Positions 9,576 through 18,518 are shown, numbered from the stretch's first letter. The stretch: DNA of 46,955 nt from Gammaproteobacteria bacterium (GCA_016874135.1 VGVE01000015.1:1-46955), one strand, 5' to 3'. The notes: generated from the letters alone by a model not told the origin. A program made the numbers and translations.

Positions 9576-10799
9576 TCAGTTCGGACCACCGCCTCCGACC
9601 ACACTACCCAGCTGGAAGATCGGAAGATACATGGCGATGATCAGGCCGCCGACGAGGACGCCCAGAACGGACATGATCATCGGCTCCATGAGGCTGGTGA
9701 GATTGTCGACGGCGTTATCGACCTGTTCTTCGTAGTAGCTCGCTGATTTGGCCAGCATGTCGTCCAGTGCGCCGGCCTCTTCGCCAATCGCAACCATCTG
9801 GATGATCATGTTGGGGAATACGCCGGTGCTGCGCATGGAGAAGTTCAGCTGCTGACCAGTCGATACGTCATCACGAACCTTGAGTACTGCGTTCATGTAA
9901 ACGGAGTTCCCGGTTGAGCCTGCAACTGAATTGAGCGCATCGACCAGTGGAACGCCGGCGGCGAAGGTTGTGCTAAGGGTGCGGGCATAGCGGGCGAACA
10001 CGGATTTTTCGATGATGTTGCCAGCGACAGGTGCTTTCAGGGCAATCCGGTCGATCGTGTCCCGCATCGGTTTGGATCGCTTGTAGGCGAACATGAATCC
10101 GCTGATGACCGCCGCAACACCTGCCAGGATGCCGAGCCACCAGGCCTGAACAAATTCCGAAAGGCCAATGACGAACTGCGTGAAAGCCGGCAGTTCGGCG
10201 CCGAAGCCGGCAAAAACCTGCTCGAACTGCGGGACGACCTTGATCAGCAGGATGCCCGAGACGATAAACGCCACGGCAAGCACAGCGATAGGATAGGTCA
10301 TCGCTTTCTTGACCTTGGCTTTCAGTGATTCAGTTTTTTCCTTGTAGGTCGCGATGCGTTCAAGCATCGTCTCCAGCGCGCCTGATTGTTCCCCTGCATC
10401 CACCAGGTTGCAGAAGAGGTCATCGAAGTAGATTGGATGCTTGCGGATGGCGTTGGCGAAACTGTTTCCGGCCGCAACGTCCTGGCGGATATCGCGGATC
10501 AGCTGAGCAACCTTGGGTTTGTCCAAACCGTCGGCGACGATATCGAAGGCCTGCACTAGTGGAACACCAGCTTTCATCATGGTGGCCATCTGGCGCGTGA
10601 AGAGTGCGATGTCGGCGGGTTTGACCTTGCCGCCGACGGCGCCGCGAATAGTCTTCTTCTGGACGCGGTTGGCAACGATGCCCTGACGGCGCAGCTCTGC
10701 CCTGGCCAAAGCCGGATTCGAACTCTTGAGTTCACCTTTGGATTTGCGTCCCTGTTTGTCAGTGCCTTCCCAGACGAAAACCGCTTCTGCCATGGTCAA
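9576..10799 (-). CDS. pilC: Type IV pilus inner-membrane platform protein PilC
   Basis: PilC is the polytopic platform protein on which the PilB ATPase acts during pilus assembly. The 407-residue product carries two T2SSF domains, each with the pattern LFTRQMATMMKAGVPLVQAF / FARYARTLSTTFAAGVPLVD, and the usual three transmembrane regions (about residues 170-195, 220-240 and 375-397). The second domain has the expected IIQMVAIGEEAGALDDML sequence. The start ATG gives MTMAEAVFVWEGTDKQGRKSKG, a typical N terminus. The frame is complete with no lesion. It is separated from pilB by 212 bp, longer than usual for pilB-pilC pairs; that spacer holds no gene. Confidence 0.96.
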   Translation of the reverse strand: MTMAEAVFVWEGTDKQGRKSKGELKSSNPALARAELRRQGIVANRVQKKTIRGAVGGKVKPADIALFTRQMATMMKAGVPLVQAFDIVADGLDKPKVAQLIRDIRQDVAAGNSFANAIRKHPIYFDDLFCNLVDAGEQSGALETMLERIATYKEKTESLKAKVKKAMTYPIAVLAVAFIVSGILLIKVVPQFEQVFAGFGAELPAFTQFVIGLSEFVQAWWLGILAGVAAVISGFMFAYKRSKPMRDTIDRIALKAPVAGNIIEKSVFARYARTLSTTFAAGVPLVDALNSVAGSTGNSVYMNAVLKVRDDVSTGQQLNFSMRSTGVFPNMIIQMVAIGEEAGALDDMLAKSASYYEEQVDNAVDNLTSLMEPMIMSVLGVLVGGLIIAMYLPIFQLGSVVGGGGPN

Positions 10800-11011
10800 A
10801 CTCTCTGTTTCGAGCCTTGCGGTACCCTGCCGCGATTGGTGCGCGAGGTACCACCATCATTCATTGCCCCCTGTACGCCGTGATTTTACGGCGTTGAGCT
10901 CAAGGAGCCCACCCGTATTCTGGACGAGTGCCCTGAGAACACTTGAATTCAGACTGTGCGTCCTACCCTTTCGTCAGTCCTTCCCGAGCGAAGGCTATTG
11001 TAAAAGGACAT

Positions 11012-12740
11012 CTAGTGCCCTGTCGTGACGCGGTTCACTTCGGCAAGGCTGGTCATGCCTTGCATCACCTTGATCAATCCGGAGCGGCGAAGGTCATTGA
11101 AGCCATCCTTCTTGGCTTGGCTGGCAAGCTGCAGACTGTTGCCGTCTTCCATGATGATTCGTGCCATTTCCGGCGTGATGTTGACGACTTCATAGATCCC
11201 GACCCGGCCCTTGTAGCCGTCGTTGCACTTTTCGCAGCCACTCTTGGAAGGTCCGAGAACGGTGAACCCGCTGGCGATGTCCGCTTCGGTAAAGCCCTCT
11301 TCAATCAGAACATCATGCGACACTTTGACGACCTGCTTGCAGGCACCGCACAGGCGCCTTGCCAGTCGCTGGGCAATGATCAGATTCACCGATGTGGCAA
11401 GGTCAAATGCCGGAACTCCCATATTGCGCAGGCGGGCCAATGTTTCGGCCGCAGAGTTGGTGTGGAGTGTCGATAGGACCATGTTGCCGGTTTGCGCAGC
11501 TTTGATGGCAATTTCCGCTGTTTCAAGATCGCGGATTTCCCCAACCATGACCACGTCGGGGTCCTGGCGCAGGAAGGACCTGAGCGCGGAGGCGAAATCC
11601 AGTCCAACCCGGTGATTGACCTGAACCTGGTTGATGCCTTCGAGGTTGATCTCCACCGGATCCTCAGCAGTAGCGATGTTCAGCTCCGGTGTATTGAGGA
11701 TATTGAGACCCGTATAGAGCGACACCGTCTTGCCGCTACCGGTCGGGCCGGTGACGAGGATCATGCCCTGCGGTCGGTGCAGGCACTCCATTAAGAGTTC
11801 CTTCTGGACCGGTTCGAAACCGAGCATGTCGACGCCCATCTTGGCGCTGGTCGGATCCAGGATCCGGAGCACGATTTTCTCACCCCAGAGCGTTGGCAAC
11901 GTGTTAACCCGGAAGTCGATGGCCCGGGTTTTTGACAGCTTCATCTTGATGCGACCGTCCTGCGGCACACGGCGCTCAGAGATATCGAGCTCGGCCATGA
12001 CCTTGAGCCGCGCAGCCAGACGGCTTCCCAGGTTGGCTGGAGGTTTGGCCATTTCCTTGAGAATGCCGTCCGTCCGGAACCGGACCCGGTAGGTTTTTTT
12101 TGCATGGTTCGAAGTGGATGTCGCTGGCGCCGATACGAATGGCGTCGAGTAGAATCTTGTTGACGAATCGGACGAAGGGTGTGTCGTCTGCAGCGTTACC
12201 CGGATCATCCGAAACCTCAGGGCCGTCATCAGACATGGCCTACATGTCTGATTCGTTGAATTCTTCGCCTTCGAGACCTTTGAGACCGGTGTCTTCCTGG
12301 GCGTTCAGGAACTGTTCGATGATGACAGCGAGCTTGTCCTCTTCGACGAGGACAGGTTCTGTCGTGACTGCAGTCTGGAATTTGATCTCATCCAGCGTCT
12401 GCAGGTTGGTCGGATCTGAAACGGCGACGAAGAGACGCGCGCCACGCCGGATAAGGGGCAACGCGTTGTGTTGCCTGATCAACCGCTCCTTGACCAGTGC
12501 CTTGGGGATCGTATCCAGATCGAAAGAAGCCAGATCGAGCAGAGGCACACCGAACTCTTCCGAGGCGCTGCGGGCGATGGCGCGTGGGTCGGCAAGGCCA
12601 TTGCGGACGATATGGGTGACAAACGCGATTCCGGCCGTGCGGGCATCCATTGACGCGCGGCTGGCTCCGTCAGCAGAAATGATGCCGTCGTCGACCAGTC
12701 GACGGGCAAGTCCGCTCAAGGGTATCGGGTCAGACGCCAT
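11012..12740 (-). pseudogene. pilB: Type IV pilus extension ATPase PilB, two lesions
   Basis: PilB powers pilus extension from the cytoplasm. The sequence matches PilB from MASDPIPLSGLARRLVDDG (start ATG at 12738-12740) to EVNRVTTGH, and would be about 575 residues. Two lesions interrupt it. First, an in-frame TAG at 12240-12242 falls in the linker after EEFNESDM; the same frame continues [12 protein letters not shown] and [18 protein letters not shown]. Second, a run of eight A on the coding strand (12094-12101) needs to be seven: as written the frame leaves FEPCKK, and the correct sequence ([12 protein letters not shown]) resumes one base off. Beyond this the motor domain is perfect: Walker [15 protein letters not shown], the [13 protein letters not shown]alker B region, STLHTNSA, and the zinc tetracysteine (CGAC...CEKC). 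The amber codon is unlikely to be a sequencing artefact; the A8 run could be one, or could slip during transcription. Confidence 0.9.
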
Positions 12741-13229
12741 GTCGAAGTGAAATCCCTGTGTCGCTGCCCCGTGTGGGGTAAGCGCGGGGGTCGATTGATC
12801 GGGTACCTGGAACACACACTACGGGACCGGCACCCGCCCAAAAAAGCCGCTGAAAATCAATGTTCGATTTCAGCTGCGGGACAGTCTGCAGTGTAAGCCG
12901 GCATCGCCGGGACACCGATAAATGCGTCACAACAGCCGGCAGCAACACAAGGTTTATCGCGAAGGACTGACTGAATGCGGCAGGAAAGGGGGGCGGGGTG
13001 ACACATTCGGGAAGTGTCCGAATCTGGTCTATTCAATACAAAACACAACTACCAGAAGTTAAATGATTTTATATAAAGGCAAACTGCTTCAAAGTCTGGC
13101 ATGGGCTTTTCCTGTAGCATTTCGGACATGGCGCGAGGGCGTTGATTCTCCTTCCCATCCTGACAAAGTCGGTCCAGCAACAGTGATTGATTGGATCCCG
13201 TTGCAAACATCGAGAGGTACGTTGCAAAG
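12741..13229. other. 489-bp pilB-pilin divergent spacer
   Basis: This region separates the pilB gene (minus) from the first pilin (plus). I see no convincing gene. It contains a terminator-like hairpin on the minus strand (listed separately) and an A+T-rich stretch at about 13030-13080 with TATAAA at 13072-13077, which could be a promoter element on either strand. A partial sigma-54-like match (CTGGCATG then TTTCC, 13096-13112) is noted, but it lacks the required GC at -12. The pilin leader would be about 110 bases or more. Confidence 0.5.
12840..12879 (-). terminator. Terminator-like hairpin upstream of pilB
   Basis: On the minus strand GCTGAAATC (12874-12866) pairs with GATTTTCAGC (12858-12849) with one bulged base and a 7-base loop. 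GGC and then six T (12845-12840) follow directly. It reads in the same direction as pilB, about 100 bp before its ATG, with no gene upstream on that strand. It may be an attenuator for pilB or the end of a small RNA. Confidence 0.5.
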
Positions 13230-13682
13230 ATGAAAAACGCCGTCGCAAAGGGGTTTACCTTGATCGAACTGATGATCGTGGTCGCCATCATCGGCATCCT
13301 CGCCGCAGTTGTCGCGTCCGCCTGCAACGACCACATCGACAACGCCAACATGGAGAAGGTCTCCAGCCACTACGAGGAAGCAGCCCGTTTCGCTGAAAAC
13401 GAAATGCGTCGCCTGCAGGAGGAAATTGCCATCGGCCGCACTACTTCCGCACAGGCTCAGACCGGGGTTCTCGCAGTGATGACGCGTTTGAACCAGAGCG
13501 GTGCGCTTGCGCCGGACGGTTCCGTCCCTGCCTATCAGACGTCTGCCGGTGCCACCAGTGGTGCAGTTGGTGTGAACGCCACGGGCACGGTTGCAGGCAA
13601 CAACCTGCAAGTCGTCGTGACCCGGCCGGCTTACCAGCAGTTGACCACGCGCAGCCGCACGGTTGCCTGGAACGCGCTCTGA
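13230..13682 (+). CDS. pilA: Type IV pilin, PilA-like
   Basis: A type IVa prepilin of 150 residues. The leader is MKNAVAKG and the mature protein would start FTLIELMIVVAIIGILAAVV with the conserved glutamate at position 5, the substrate signature for PilD. I chose the ATG at 13230 because the leader is then the usual 7 residues plus glycine; GAGAGG lies 12 bases upstream. After the helix the sequence is unusual (ASACNDHIDNANMEKVSSHY), and there is only one cysteine in the whole protein, so the C-terminal disulfide loop of classical PilA is absent. The C-terminal half is rich in Gly, Ala, Thr and Val. It may be the major pilin or a minor one; its place opposite pilBCD supports major. Confidence 0.85.
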   Translation: MKNAVAKGFTLIELMIVVAIIGILAAVVASACNDHIDNANMEKVSSHYEEAARFAENEMRRLQEEIAIGRTTSAQAQTGVLAVMTRLNQSGALAPDGSVPAYQTSAGATSGAVGVNATGTVAGNNLQVVVTRPAYQQLTTRSRTVAWNAL

Positions 13683-13723
13683 TCCCTTGCAGCGCAAGTC
13701 TGGCCTGACAAGGTCGAAACAAG

Positions 13724-13747
13724 AAGGCCGCTCCTGAAGCCTTTTTT
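13724..13747 (+). terminator. Possible weak terminator after first pilin
   Basis: AAGGC (13724-13728) can pair with GCCTT (13739-13743) across a 10-base loop, with six T starting at 13742. The stem is short, so it may only partly stop transcription between the two pilin genes, which would give more of the first pilin. Confidence 0.35.
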
Positions 13748-13781
13748 ATCCGTTTCGTTGTGCCTGCATCCGGAGTCGAAC

Positions 13782-14144
13782 ATGTACAAGCACAAAGGGT
13801 TCACGCTGGTTGAGCTGATGATCACGGTTGCGATCGTCGCGATTCTCGCGGTGGTGGCGCTGCGGTCCTATAACAATAATACCAACACACGTCAGGGCGC
13901 GTTGATCGAGAGCATTTCGACGATGGAGCGGCCTCAGGAGGACTTTCGCCTGCGGACTGGAGCCTACCTGACCACCGCGGCGAATGTGGCTGCGATCACC
14001 GCGGCGATCGACTGGTCACCGCAGCGTAACGAGGGAACGACCTACTCAATCGCGGCGGGTGCGAACGGGTCGTATCAGGTTACCGCAACCGATACCACCG
14101 GAGTAACGGTCTGCCGGCGCTTGCCTGCAAACGTCGCCTGCTGA
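13782..14144 (+). CDS. Type IV pilin, PilE/minor-pilin-like
   Basis: A second prepilin of 120 residues. The leader is MYKHKG and the mature N terminus is FTLVELMITVAIVAILAVVA with Glu5. The ATG at 13782 is preceded by GGAG at good spacing. Unlike the first pilin it ends with a compact cysteine pair, VTVCRRLPANVAC, the usual disulfide-bonded D region. The short body with STMERPQEDFRLRTGAYLT resembles PilE-type pilins in which a helix and a YxIxA-like strand (YSIAAGANGSYQVTAT) follow. It lies 99 bp after the first pilin. It may be a minor pilin or an alternative major subunit. Confidence 0.85.
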   Translation: MYKHKGFTLVELMITVAIVAILAVVALRSYNNNTNTRQGALIESISTMERPQEDFRLRTGAYLTTAANVAAITAAIDWSPQRNEGTTYSIAAGANGSYQVTATDTTGVTVCRRLPANVAC

Positions 14145-14225
14145 TCGTTGGCACAGGAGCGGAAGCCCATTCGCGGCTTTATGCAGCAGATGAAAGCCGC
14201 TATCCTGCCTGCCTTCAAAAAACGG

Positions 14226-14301
<76 letters not shown>

Positions 14302-14347
14302 TCGGTACCCGGCTGCACGGCAATTTCTCTAGGATCGGGGAGCAACG

Positions 14348-16246
14348 ATGCGGGTTGTGCCGGGTTCAGTACACCTTCCAGTGAAGTTCACGATAACGGT
14401 GATCGTTACCGGCGCCGCGTTTGCAGGGCTCGCGCTCTTCTACGGCGCCTAGGTCAACCTCGTTTTTCTGGCCGGCGCGGTCACTGCGCTCCTGATACTG
14501 GCGCTCAGCCAGATCCGTTCGTACTGCCCCGGAATCCGCGAGGTTCTGTTCATTGTCATTGCCGCGGCGGCAATCTGCGGCTCCCAGCTGCATAGTTTGT
14601 CACCCGAAGGCAGTTTCCCCGCAGCTTGGGTCCTGGCCCTCGTTCCGGTGTCCTATATGCTCGGCCGGTGTCTGCAGGATCAGCTGCCCGGAATCTGGAT
14701 GGTCCTGGGAGCGCTGCTCGGTGTGGTGGTGATCTACTCGTTCGTTGAACTTGGATTGCATGGTGTACGACCGGGTCTTCCTCTCACGGATCACAACAAT
14801 TTTGCGGCGGCGCTCTACGTTTTCGTCCTGCCTCTCGCTTATCGGCTGATGATCACTCAAGCCGAACGTGTCCGATCAGCGGGCTGGTGGATCGGACTCC
14901 TGTTCGTTTTCCCGGCATCCACGCTGATCGCGGCAACGGGATCCCGTGCTGCGACATGGATAGTTCTCGCCGGCGTGTTGTGTCTTGCGGCGATTGCCTG
15001 CAGAGAAACCGGTCGGACGAATCTGATTGTCATCGTGCCGGTTGCCGCCTGGATGGGATGGCTCACCTTCAAGGTGGTGTTCGATCAAGCGGACACGAGC
15101 CTGCAGAGTGCAGAGACCCTCGCGGGCGGGCTCGGCGTCCGGTTGACGTTGATCGAGTCCGCCTGGGCCACGCAGCCTGACAATCTCCTGCTCGGCACCG
15201 GGCTGCTGACCTTCCCGTTATTGTATCGGCAGATCCGCGGCGCGGAAGACCCGGATACCGCCGGGTTGTTTGTTCACAACAACTACGTTCAGCTCCTGGT
15301 TGAAACGGGTGTACCTGGATTGCTGCCGCTTTTCGCTTTGTTGGTGTTGGTGGTCAGCCGGTTGGTGACAGCCATGCGAAGTGGCAAGACAGCTGCGGCC
15401 TCAGGAGGTGATGCCGGTTATGCGGTAGCGCTCGCTGGGCTGCTCGTGCATGCGCTTGTTAATTTCGTTTTCTATACCGCAGTCCTGGGTTTTCTCGCCG
15501 GGTTGTTGGCCGCGTCCATCGTCAACTGCAGCAGGGCCAGTCAGCCACCAGCAGCCGTCGCCTGGTACCTACTGGTTCCACCGGTTCTGCTGGCGGTGAT
15601 TGCGCTCGGGCACCTCTGGATTGATGTGACTACCGCCGCGGTACTGCAGGGCCAGTCCGGGAATACCTGGACACGAAACATTGCTGCTGATCCGGAGCGA
15701 CAGCTACGTTTCGCCAGGAAGTTCCAGGAACTCAATCCATCGCGCGGCACACCCGTTGTCGGTGAGGCTGTCCTGTTGTCCCGTCTGCTTGCGCGAACCG
15801 CAGATGCCAGTGATGTCCGCCGTGCACTCGATGTCTGACGCGAAGCGGTGGGGCGTGATCCCTTCAACACGCACGCTCTGTGGATGTATCGCGAATTTCT
15901 TCTCGGGCACACGGAACTGCAATCGGTCGTCGGATCCGGCGAGTTGCCGGACGCCCTGCTTCGCCGCATGCTGGAACTTGACCCGATTTTCATCCCGGCG
16001 ATTGATGCGGTGTTGACAGGCTACGTGTCGCGGCCGGATGCGGCCGCCCTGCAGGTGGAGTTTCTGGAGCAGCAGCTGGACGGGCATCTGCTCTGGATGG
16101 CAAGGGAAAATCAGGAAGCTGCGGCGATGTACGGGAAGTTCCTGTCGGTCAATGCGGGAAGCCCGGAGCGCCGGAAGTTCTGGGACCAGCAGCAGAAGAT
16201 GGTCGTCAGGAGGGTGCCGCTGAGAGAGCGGCGCTGGTTCTTCTGA
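14348..16246 (+). pseudogene. PglL/TfpO-type pilin or O-antigen ligase, two in-frame stops
   Basis: The reading frame from ATG 14348 (GGGGAG 5 bases upstream, a strong ribosome site) to TGA 16244-16246 encodes a ~630-residue polytopic membrane protein of the Wzy/WaaL/PglL superfamily, which transfers lipid-linked glycans to pilin or lipid A. About ten hydrophobic spans are seen; the ligase signature is FVHNNYVQLLVETGVPGLLP, after GTGLLTFPLLYRQIRG. Two in-frame stops interrupt it: TAG at 14450-14452, between the first two membrane helices (FYGA*VNLVFLAG), and TGA at 15836-15838 before the soluble C-terminal region (ALDV*REAVGRDPFNTHALW). The sequence on both sides of each stop stays in frame and coding-like. 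Position by the pilins and tRNA-Thr suggests pilin glycosylation, as for P. aeruginosa TfpO. A downstream TTG (14597) could restart translation of a shortened protein. Confidence 0.85.
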
Positions 16247-16258
16247 GGCAGCGGGATC

Positions 16259-16732
16259 TCAATGCGGAACAGGGATTCCCGACATGCTGAGAGTCTGTTT
16301 GTCGCTTCGGCGGATGCCGATGCTGACGTACTCGCAGCGTGTCCCGAGCTGGAAGAAGGCATGGTCTTCCGGTGGTTCTCCATGGCTGCGCTCCCGTTCA
16401 GGTAGTGCTTTCGATTCGACATCCCATTCGTTGCGCACATCCAGTGGTGCAGTCCGCGCCAGGTCGAGGTGTGCGGTGCTGAACGGGACGTAGCGCTCAC
16501 TCAAAGTTCTGAGGGGAAGATCCCTGGTCAGCGACCGTTCGCGGACGTCGCCGGGTTCCTGCAGGTCTTCAGGCAGATTCACCGTAACCCACTTCGGCTC
16601 TCTCTCCTCGAATCGGCTGAGATCGGGAATGTCCAGACCGGCATCACGGAAATCATCCGCACTCATGCTGTAGAAGATGTCGTCCACCATCGATGATTCA
16701 GAAACGCCTACCAGCGGGTCATCGGGAGCCAA
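16259..16732 (-). CDS. Hypothetical protein downstream of nadC
   Basis: I do not recognise this 157-residue protein. It starts at a TTG eight bases after the nadC stop on the same strand, so the two are probably co-transcribed; an ATG 15 codons in (before VDDIFYSMSADDF) is an alternative start. It has no membrane segment or signal peptide, is strongly charged (many Glu, Asp and Arg), and contains an acidic N-terminal part with LDIPDLSRFEEREP and a C-terminal part with FFQLGTRCEYVSIGIRRSD. It converges on the broken ligase gene 12 bp away. Base and codon use look like the neighbours. It could be a small cytoplasmic regulator, but nothing in the sequence shows this. Confidence 0.55.
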   Translation of the reverse strand: MAPDDPLVGVSESSMVDDIFYSMSADDFRDAGLDIPDLSRFEEREPKWVTVNLPEDLQEPGDVRERSLTRDLPLRTLSERYVPFSTAHLDLARTAPLDVRNEWDVESKALPERERSHGEPPEDHAFFQLGTRCEYVSIGIRRSDKQTLSMSGIPVPH

Positions 16733-16740
16733 GTTTCAGG

Positions 16741-17589
16741 TCAGACAAATCTCATCGACAGATCAAGGGGTAGTACCTGCTTGGTGAGGTTGCCCACGGA
16801 GATATAGTCCACGCCGGTTTCGGCATAGGCGATGATGGACTCCACACATATGCCACCGGAGCTTTCGAGAAGGATCCTGCCTTGGGCGAGATCTACTGCA
16901 TCACGCGTGCCGGCGACGTCAAAGTTGTCGAGCATCACGATATCCGCACGAGCCCGTATCGCCTCTTCGAGCTGCGCCAGGGTTTCGACTTCAACTTCGA
17001 GCCGAAGCCCGGGGGCGGCTGCGCGGGCGCGCTGCACCGCAGCGGTGATGCTGCCGGCTGCGGCTATGTGATTCTCCTTCAGAAGAAAGGCGTCATAGAG
17101 CCCGAGACGGTGGTTTACGCCGCCGCCGCAGGCAACGGCATACTTCTGCGCCACCCGAAGCCCGGGAACCGTTTTGCGCGTGTCCAGCAGACGTGTTTTC
17201 GTGTGCGCGATGAGATTGACGTAGTTTTTTGTTTGCGTCGCAGTGCCTGAGAGCAGCTGCGCGAAGTTCAACATCGTTCGTTCGGCGGTCAGCAGTTGAC
17301 TTGCGAGACCTCGGATTTCAAAGCAGGTCTGGTCGGCCGTGACCGATTCGGCGTCTAGCACTGACCAGGAGAGTTCGGCATCGGGTGCCACGCGCCTGAG
17401 TGTTTCGGTAACCCAGGCTGATCCGCACCACACACCATCATCGCGCGTGATGATGCGCGCATGCACGGTCTTGCGCGGGTCGATCAGCGCCGCTGATACG
17501 TCACCTGGCCCGACATCTTCAGCCAGAGCAGCCTCTACATTGGCGAGGACTGCGGCCGTCAGGGTTGCGTCGGGAATCTGGGCGTTCAT
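16741..17589 (-). CDS. nadC: Nicotinate-nucleotide pyrophosphorylase NadC
   Basis: NadC (quinolinate phosphoribosyltransferase) converts quinolinate and PRPP to nicotinate mononucleotide and CO2, a step of de novo NAD synthesis in the cytoplasm. The 282-residue product shows the family signatures in order: EDVGPGDVSAALID, a DTRKTVPGLR motif with KYAVACGGGVNHRLGLYD (substrate-binding R, K and H residues), LKENHIAAAG, VEVETLAQLEEA, DIVMLDNF and ESSGGI. The ATG is preceded by AGGA six bases upstream on the minus strand. It is divergent from ampD; a 19-bp inverted repeat in the intergenic region could regulate either gene. Confidence 0.97.
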   Translation of the reverse strand: MNAQIPDATLTAAVLANVEAALAEDVGPGDVSAALIDPRKTVHARIITRDDGVWCGSAWVTETLRRVAPDAELSWSVLDAESVTADQTCFEIRGLASQLLTAERTMLNFAQLLSGTATQTKNYVNLIAHTKTRLLDTRKTVPGLRVAQKYAVACGGGVNHRLGLYDAFLLKENHIAAAGSITAAVQRARAAAPGLRLEVEVETLAQLEEAIRARADIVMLDNFDVAGTRDAVDLAQGRILLESSGGICVESIIAYAETGVDYISVGNLTKQVLPLDLSMRFV

Positions 17590-17681
17590 GGTGTTCCTGG
17601 TGGAGTTGGCATACTGTGCATCGAAGCGAGCGACCAGGATGATCTACGAGCTGCCTGGCGCTGAGTATTGCAGATTATGAC

Positions 17682-17700
17682 TTACACCCGGTACGTGTAA
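17682..17700. promoter_or_regulatory. Candidate operator between nadC and ampD
   Basis: TTACAC (17682-17687) and GTGTAA (17695-17700) form a perfect 6-bp inverted repeat around a 7-base spacer, 15 bp before the ampD ATG and 92 bp before the nadC ATG. The symmetry fits a dimeric repressor site. I cannot assign the regulator. Confidence 0.35.
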
Positions 17701-17715
17701 CCTGAATACCCTTCT

Positions 17716-18270
17716 ATGCGGCGCATTTCGGATGACCATTGGCTCGAACGCTGTCGGCGCGTCCCGACGCCGCACTGTGATCATCGTCCGGATGCTGAAG
17801 CGATCGACCTGATTGTCATTCACGGCATTTCATTGCCACCGGGTCAGTTTGGAAGCGGCGCAGTTGAAGCGCTGTTCGCCGGTATGCTCGATTGCGACAG
17901 TGATCCTGCATTCCGTTCGCTTGAAGGTGTGCGGGTCAGTGCGCATCTCTTCATAAATCGCCAGGGTTCGGTGGTCCAGTTTGTTCCTTTCCATCGAAGG
18001 GCTTGGCACGCGGGTGTGTCGATGTGGCGGGGTCGGAAGAACTGCAATGCCTGGTCGATCGGCATCGAACTGGAAGGCACTGACGATCTGCCGTACACGA
18101 AGCGTCAGTACAAAACCCTTGTTGCTGTGCTCAAAGCGCTGATGGTGCGCTATCCGCGACTTTCCCGGGACACAATCGTCGGGCATGCCGAAGTCGCCCC
18201 AGGCCGGAAAACTGACCCGGGACCGTGGTTTGATTGGGTCGGTCTCTTGACGCAGCTCAAGCTCTGCTAA
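17716..18270 (+). CDS. ampD: 1,6-anhydro-N-acetylmuramyl-L-alanine amidase AmpD
   Basis: AmpD is the cytoplasmic zinc amidase that cleaves the peptide from anhydro-muropeptides during cell-wall recycling, keeping the AmpR inducer low. The 184-residue product (E. coli 183) has all key residues: zinc ligands H36 (LIVIHGISLPP), H157 (TIVGHAEVAPGRKTDPG) and D167, the catalytic E120 (IGIELEGTD) and K165. The RAWHAGVSMWRGR segment is diagnostic. The ATG at 17716 lacks a clear ribosome site. The permease AmpG, which imports the substrate, is also in this window at 25981, so the recycling route is represented at two places. Confidence 0.96.
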   Translation: MRRISDDHWLERCRRVPTPHCDHRPDAEAIDLIVIHGISLPPGQFGSGAVEALFAGMLDCDSDPAFRSLEGVRVSAHLFINRQGSVVQFVPFHRRAWHAGVSMWRGRKNCNAWSIGIELEGTDDLPYTKRQYKTLVAVLKALMVRYPRLSRDTIVGHAEVAPGRKTDPGPWFDWVGLLTQLKLC

Positions 18271-18518
18271 ACGAAGTGTCGTCATCGGATTGCCTCTCAA
18301 GGCAATTCAATGAGGCGGTGCGTGAGACGAAACATCTATACTCTGGCTTGCAGGTTTGCGGCCATGCTCAGAACTTCAGATTCTGGCCTCGACAGACGTT
18401 GAGGAGTAGGCAGCTTGCCCAATGCGGGCAGGATCGGGCCGGTACTTTCGGCCAGCACTTTCGGCCTGCACTGCCGGGCAATAACCGGACGTGAAACGGG
18501 ACAAGGAGGAGGACTGCC
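18271..18518. other. ampD-aceE spacer: hairpin and possible -10 element
   Basis: An inverted repeat ATTGCC (18289-18294) / GGCAAT (18301-18306), extendable to 8 bp with a G-U pair, lies just past ampD; there is no T run. TATACT at 18337-18342 matches a sigma-70 -10 box at 5 of 6, but no good -35 is seen at 16-18 bp. aceE has an excellent ribosome site, AGGAGG at 18504-18509. No PdhR-type operator is obvious. Confidence 0.35.

Noticed and set aside
13096..13112. Possible sigma-54 promoter before the first pilin
   Set aside because: CTGGCATG fits the -24 element but the -12 element reads TTTCC and lacks the essential GC; the distance to the gene is also long. Not strong enough to list as a promoter.
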